This document shows, piece after piece, positions 62,601 to 64,000 of a DNA stretch of 64,000 nt. Made by a program: the position numbers and the translations under genes. Under the pieces are notes generated by a model. The model did no database searches and had not been told where the DNA came from. It was given only the letters and a program-made list of their open reading frames with translations. Position 1 is the first letter of the stretch, and each line of letters starts with the position of its first letter. The stretch is from Candidatus Obscuribacterales bacterium (lineage in GTDB: Bacteria > Cyanobacteriota > Vampirovibrionia > Obscuribacterales > Obscuribacteraceae). The stretch is taken from the NCBI GenBank assembly GCA_019744775.1, contig JAIETZ010000002.1:124001-188000 (forward strand). The letters run 5' to 3'.

Positions 62601-64000
62601 AATTGTGTTGACGTCAAATCCAAGAACTGCCGGGGCAACAATGTGTACTGAACCGGAAGCACCTAACAAATTGACTGTAATGATTTGATCCGGAGCGGAA
62701 AGTTCATCGGCTGATGGAGTATAAACGAGATTGACTGAATTGACGGAGAAGTCATTGGAGCCATCCGTCAAAACATTGCTGCCCGTAAGGAAGGTGGCAT
62801 TACCCATAACGTTTAGACCACCGGATGTACCAAGACCGGTATCACCAGCAAAGTTCACCAGATTACTGAAGTTGGAATTTGTAGTTGAACGATTAGATAA
62901 GGTATTGACGGTGACGCTGGAGCCGGCGGCAATGGTAATACCGGCACCGTTGGCGTTGCTTATACCACCGGCAACAACCGAAGCAGCCATCACATCGTCA
63001 AAGCCCAGCAAGGTAATGTTACCGGCTGTGTTAGCTTCCTGGTTAAGCAGACCCTTAGCATAAGAATTGACATTGCCACCAGCAACTGTTGTTGGGTTGC
63101 TCCAGGTTCCAAGTATAAGGTCACCGGAAACAGCAGCAGCAAGGATATTTCCGCCATTGCCTGTGCCGTTGGCATTGGATGAATTGATGGTGACACCAGA
63201 AGAATTACCGACTACAGTTACCGATGATCCAAGTAGTGCAACGTTACCGCTTGAACCAGTTGTTGCAGCTGTCGATACATATCCGTTAATCGTCAAATTC
63301 TCTTGGGCAAGAGCAGCAACATTGCCGGCTGTTCCTGAGACATTCGTCAAATTACCGGATAAGGTAATGTCACCGGAAGCAACTACTGCTGCCAATCCGC
63401 TACCAGAGCCGGTTACACTGCCTGCGCTCAAGTCACCAAGAACAACAACCGGCAGAGCCAATCTGCCTGTCGAGCCGACCGTCAAATTGCCGATGGTCAG
63501 CTGATCGTTGGTTGCACTTGTAGAAATTGCACCGGCAGGCAATAGATAGGTGTTCACACCATTGGACAAGACCGGTCTGCTTTGAGCATTCAAGGACAAT
63601 GTGTAATTGCCGGAAGCAACAGAGCTGTCAAATACGTTTGGTTGCGATGATACATTTGCAAACAAGCAGGCACCGCCACATGAGGAAGTGACCGTGCCGG
63701 CTGTAATTGAGCCGTTAGCCAGCACAACCACCTGACCAAGACTAGCAGAACCCGATGTCGTCAAATTGCCGAGAGTCAAAGCGTTTGTCGAACCGGTTGA
63801 AACGAATATGCCGCCGCCTTGACCGGATGCTCCAGTGCCGGATGCAGTGAGTGTACCTACAGAGTCAATTGAAGCACCGCTGACAATCGTGATTGTGCCG
63901 CCTCTGGAAACACCATCGGCGTTAACTGAAGGATAAGCACCTTGATAGAGACTGATGTCATTGAACGGCAAGAAGCTGACGAGCATTACATTGCCACCGG
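50643..64000 (-). CDS. Giant beta-helix-type repetitive protein with FecR-like C-terminus (5' truncated)
   Basis: At least 4,451 residues are present and the frame is still open at the window edge, so the N-terminus lies beyond. More than 4,100 residues are Gly/Asn/Thr/Ser/Val-rich imperfect repeats of the form 'G-G-x-V-x-I-x-A-x-x-x-I-x-V-x-G-x-I-x-x-S-G', as in haemagglutinin-like right-handed beta-helices. The C-terminal 500 residues differ: a Pro/Gly linker (about 52,190-52,250), then FecR-like beta domains (SFEKDDGTAVISSGGTTLAPG; GKIFALTAGQEAVLG) and a terminal helix. It is probably a secreted or surface protein; without the N-terminus I cannot tell the export route. A stop at 50643 lies next to a REP cluster. 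Confidence 0.85.
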   Translation of the reverse strand, partial: GGNVMLVSFLPFNDISLYQGAYPSVNADGVSRGGTITIVSGASIDSVGTLTASGTGASGQGGGIFVSTGSTNALTLGNLTTSGSASLGQVVVLANGSITAGTVTSSCGGACLFANVSSQPNVFDSSVASGNYTLSLNAQSRPVLSNGVNTYLLPAGAISTSATNDQLTIGNLTVGSTGRLALPVVVLGDLSAGSVTGSGSGLAAVVASGDITLSGNLTNVSGTAGNVAALAQENLTINGYVSTAATTGSSGNVALLGSSVTVVGNSSGVTINSSNANGTGNGGNILAAAVSGDLILGTWSNPTTVAGGNVNSYAKGLLNQEANTAGNITLLGFDDVMAASVVAGGISNANGAGITIAAGSSVTVNTLSNRSTTNSNFSNLVNFAGDTGLGTSGGLNVMGNATFLTGSNVLTDGSNDFSVNSVNLVYTPSADELSAPDQIITVNLLGASGSVHIVAPAVLGFDVNTIDTSSPVGKGGSIVLANPLGAITLNEDLDSSGTGPVGFAGNIGIAAQGSVVGEDLIATGSAGAAAGNVGINTLGGVSLTSVDTSSTGPNAPGGNIAINAVGDVTVTGALNASGSLLAVGGLVLINSTAGSVNLGSIAAQGNGTDFTGGYVNIFAQDNITVGGSINASGTQNADGGNVNLFSYFGDITVTGAINLSGNASSAHGSGGYLNAKALVGSITLGDDVNVGGLGNGNQAGTVSLQAWNNINVGNNDILAAGTSEAKGGNVAMQAVTGQITATGNITVGAQSNDAGTVLMVTQGTGAINAGNIEAYASGTGNNAGKVILYSPSNSVTVGNIDATGTSGATGGFVDVSGKQALSYGNATGTLQNNVFGIDVSGTANAGSIFASSAGAITSSYGLTGTSLNGSGADVMVVSGGSNLGTGVSIGIGSINVSGQGGGTVQVYSMDASFGSLTIGATAGVSINGVASGTQGLGAAVAVAGLGNVTLGGNVNVGNSNAGAGNQAAAGTVFLSSGNDLTLTNVNALAQSGSAQVGQIILVAGQDINQSGTNSVAAGQLGVFSDVNPSSVVYNVPTNVTGGITITVTPSTLDNYNPAGYLSFSTPSGAGNTVTIDNGGNSRAIVPVLSQTGFDILSDLTVASGSAGNITLVSLDTMNVTGDVTNTGTGVGGTVTFVSALGQVNTGSVDVSGTQYGGIINTFAPFASATVGDLTSTGGLNGGIVNVTTGAGIAVNGQINVSSPVNAGEVNLVTASGNITLNSPEGTYSRYIDATGAAGTGGVVNILIGLSGAGLYTGLVATNNTVFSIPPPENSINAGSQVSNGGTINISVLAGTQGSFGLVPPGGLNIMNDSGTTNGTQLTTGAQTGGTVNIYTGGAALTPWAIFTEGNVGGDINIQAGSSIDLDGSGVVAGSAGIRAGGTTIGGDVTIIAPNGTVHASNLITSAAVLGGNVEILAGSDVMFDNIIDTSANTTGGNLTVNIGIGNLIVPGIDTSGAAAGGGNFTLLIQQSLLSGSVAYQSSAGLILTDSPTALVDTSSTVGAAGNLTIGVHKGYLGTFGSNSLSPATIDTSSDKGTPGVVQISVQGSIETNWLFNDQGYSGGSVYMSATRNLTIEESCVGCDVGIDAHGTLFNGGQIYLKAGGAVTINGGSDTVLNAYGLERGGQIVIESIEDKVSINADIVASGYNNGGNVMVLAKNGIDVEGAIGANAVSALNVGVGGTIWLATFNPTADITVSGSGASLTIDNTTVTISGSLDVSAPSFGGSVVISTPGQATIAGNITANGTASNGVGGGVYISVGSNAPLILPGTAIDGVSGINVSGGTLGSMGTEVVMSNGDIYYNVTLGGATVVSNFVTGPNVGLFPNLVENNIYNSNNSVNGMFNATVLNSSHNYTFAVTPSAQPYILDSTSSMTYGMPAGPLVDFPTTIAFNDLTFVGPTSSFLAPLVTPRSVSANSVTGNGTSAVAILSADNVSVTNDVTNCFPSCTGSTTSSLIANGAPIYMFNFGTLSVGGDILSTTRAQPGSHGGTVQLLGGAVNIGGAVDVSGLASNNGGGSFVAIAMATNLTATTLAANGTVSQPGGDIELRAPLGIVTVSSISANTTAGLGGTATLSGRRVNVVGTLSDNETAIDLSSQQGRGGTLMISGNDIGIGTEDINFNVTDPHNINVSGGTNGGHITIQLGNGSLDMGSANLIGYGQTSNQLNIGGVFILNAAGAATTSNIGHIDASGLDNAFGGSIVIGSSGSVTAESLNSRSQNLRAGIVSVYANTFGVTSLVIDSPYVDSSYSQLAANAFAAIDASSTGGNGGLVIISTLKGSFNIPNDIVAYGTGEGNYGGNVMLTAAGDQFVTGDINVSGNFGLLDTVGAKGGLVVAGNSQNAVEIGRVGSSNPGINASGPAGGGRVFVSAITTIRAQNDGDFNVNTSSANGAGGDVVMSNVTSGDDGYAMLIGNINTSGATGGGNVVMINMDPALALSLPKEPGIMQIQSINTTASGSTAKGGSVAISAPGYINVEGTITTSNTSSNPFISATPNVLTDGFGGDVFISSTRGVNLVTGLPVTDNANIANQQTRDEAAGAVVILTNGNVIAGAVNYMDDITQHVYNPDGHTLVQWFQNANPLGVGEDAHLVLTGDQTFTISLTGVSSNLAAGGFDSLDLATTNGSITVNTDGNFHMLAPIVALTGELTAVNAIGQLMSMDYLANADTAAPVVLGAAQGIHLTGNLVTSFATTNTSASGSTNFTDSQGQGNSIFVVSPAGGITVDGYIDSSANTGSSQSNGGNVNLVATAGSISVSATSSDTFGGNSIRSFGGGLNGNVTVATGQDIEMSGAILSGNRGFNAGGGGSGDINLLAGVGRIALNPNAGGASLDASSFFGNAGNINVFVGQLRNGGLELNGGNIVASSNGASGGNINLVLTGGDLMQQAALTVDATSASLDVANDSGGNVFITVPAIAVLNFDWIVTVNGPNGGAITINSGGNIINDNLGQVILGVNYGTLQANSTMAGGEAGQVNVITNSRNALIVGCGGGPACGNNYIAGFIAVGGAGGGGTITLINQNGPLQITDFANAVRFTYDGTVADHHGGNLTLGGTVLQIDGLPLIGGIPVMDVSGVGSGSGGSITLLTFDTQQTLVIGQASGSSYVNGTLRAEGGPVAGNNIITGLPDANGGSITVNAPGGVWIPNDKLSVSAPNGNGGSITIITKTTTPLTIDRDILTPPSIDGSFNGVWNESGTTGSLLTASGGANLLGRGDGGSITLINLQGPTYVRQADAIDVSVTSGSGNGGKIYIQGTGIQVNGALAANGEGDGNGGSIVGIATEEVLVVGNLSGTSFVGSLEANGDGNGNGGVITLLSGSSVSPIDIQQDITALAGATGATGGQINLFTNAATFDNATNPHAITTNDGNTNATGGNIIFARMGTETQQYIIDNAVVLGLNATDDDNIIPLLSGSGANVGLSVTNTGDLVALGAANTGTITFLSNGGTLSVNTAGNNNGNIETTGLVQFVADGGTASLYNNILYGALSGVATNITAVSANNMTGLLTGYGAQNLVASTGFIDLTTHGDFYVNNGTNAIMPTLFNGMQAATNVSITSTKSADLTYTSNQKDFNITNNSVIQAGLVGGTNTVTISNVLFGITSTGGEIIGAVTTPTGTTTASSFVSVSTTGGDLRIRDTRALINTTAVGYVQPLNGILTFAATGGEAHVQQGNVTASLDVNITSLGNARFGTTGATNISAGTISAGFDPRSTSMNAFGDYNTAAIQYNGAINITTTGATSDVSSPNGTSVSMLSVGNNINITSAEDIVLGDSTSLFAQAANVIVWAVDGTMTGNTGASVTSVARYINGGGTVIIDGQTVGAYQGGGVAIWNGPSPAGGLSSYLNTTQLNRITGGQTTYAGTVNVSGTSSITTPESGTIMFDSGTKGSISVNGTTTLVANGGVIAIDPVGPIVLNNMAVLAVAPPLSGGPIPPTPPTPGGGGTGGGGGGIGGDTELSVTINPNNATNSLTSKDVVQDIDQVFNTAQTKPCVPTQLNSANFGTPEDPEQTNWLMANGSCEAFSFEKDDGTAVISSGGTTLAPGVGRTILLREGKLITISGTQDLIIETSQGRITVPAKSATMVEKKPKGLLRVACLSGSDTDVAVTNAGQTHTLVAGPGEELVIADNALAEEELIPVDGIDRQPVGGTIMVGPGQNARKQLFDRRSAAAGELLLSCNTGCFSVIVRKRIDDLREELAQAPALPPSDPNAQPPRAKLEKMDATPKASIPATGIRTATVGSGMPVINGQPGSAVAGNGDGKALVPIGFAQPIPTPNIATSGIFTLSAASAQVRHTARTGLTLNEPGVMTLKNGEAVVASHRQTLVKAGNCDVYVTSGTVAMVTRQGDVTTVRVLYDNAPDSVRLVINGKIFALTAGQEAVLGPANGEVNASMKADLVGRRRVKLVDLPNGYSLARCEVSLVSLMQEIDVLKRIVSSKDGSDKALLEKLVKMAAVVQQTQMSHGNYAPIAP

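Noticed and set aside
52114-63504. Dozens of plus-strand open frames of 60-158 codons opposite the giant gene
   Set aside because: They are mirror images of its biased codon use (Gly/Thr/Asn repeats); they have no ribosome binding sites or known domains.
1-64000. CRISPR array
   Set aside because: No series of equal repeats with unique spacers; the REP cluster and iteron-like array have the wrong spacing and orientation pattern.

Overview
The window has two parts that meet at a tRNA gene. Positions 1 to about 35,590 are most of a tailed, siphovirus-type (HK97/lambda-like) prophage that enters from the left already inside its capsid gene. Positions about 35,593 to 64,000 are chromosome of a Gram-negative-type bacterium: exported proteins, a lipoprotein, class Ia ribonucleotide reductase, a tricorn-type peptidase, REP repeats with their own transposase, and one giant repetitive envelope protein. 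I cannot name the organism. There is no rRNA or other taxonomic marker, and base composition looks moderate.

Prophage late module, + strand, 1-19,560. The order is the classical one: major capsid, small head proteins, head-tail connector, head closure, gp10-like protein, tail terminator, tail tube, tail chaperone with a -1 frameshift extension, tape measure, three tail-tip proteins including an NlpC/P60 peptidase, J-like tip protein, fibres, then a lysis cassette (small membrane proteins, GH24 lysozyme, patatin-like lipase). Three of the late structural or fibre proteins begin with Sec-type signal peptides, which is unusual for virion proteins.

Prophage early module, - strand, 33,997 down to 19,487. 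A strong promoter at about 34,117-34,145, flanked by TGGTGTCA operators, drives about 40 tightly packed genes, most joined by 1-4 nt start/stop overlaps. First come replication and recombination genes: an unknown acidic protein, a RuvC-like resolvase, a SpoVG-like protein with a Q/N/G-rich tail, and a primase-helicase. A long run of small accessory genes follows: zinc-ribbon proteins, tiny membrane proteins, an Ea22-like protein, a possible Arr-like ADP-ribosyltransferase and two paralogous exported coiled-coil proteins. I worked out several genes here that are too short for usual ORF cut-offs (25-51 codons). A candidate structured RNA of about 119 nt lies at 20,623-20,741.

Control region, 34,000-35,593. 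It holds an array of CTGAACAGTTT-like repeats flanking a roughly 100-bp polypurine, A-rich tract (a candidate iteron-type origin or multi-site operator), an XRE-type regulator, a small helical protein, and tRNA-Leu(CAA), whose 3' end faces the prophage as expected for an attachment site. No integrase is in the window, so it should lie beyond the left edge.

Host region. In order: pyroglutamyl-peptidase-like protein, glycerol kinase, FecR-like lipoprotein, two Cys-rich exported proteins (one a four-helix copper-binding type), tricorn protease homologue, DUF4160/DUF2442 pair, nrdB and nrdA (sharing a 13-bp upstream motif), a region with 15 GATC sites in 260 bp, a class III sirtuin, a coiled-coil protein, a RAYT transposase embedded in REP hairpins, and a >4,450-residue beta-helix-type protein with FecR-like C-terminal domains that runs off the right edge.
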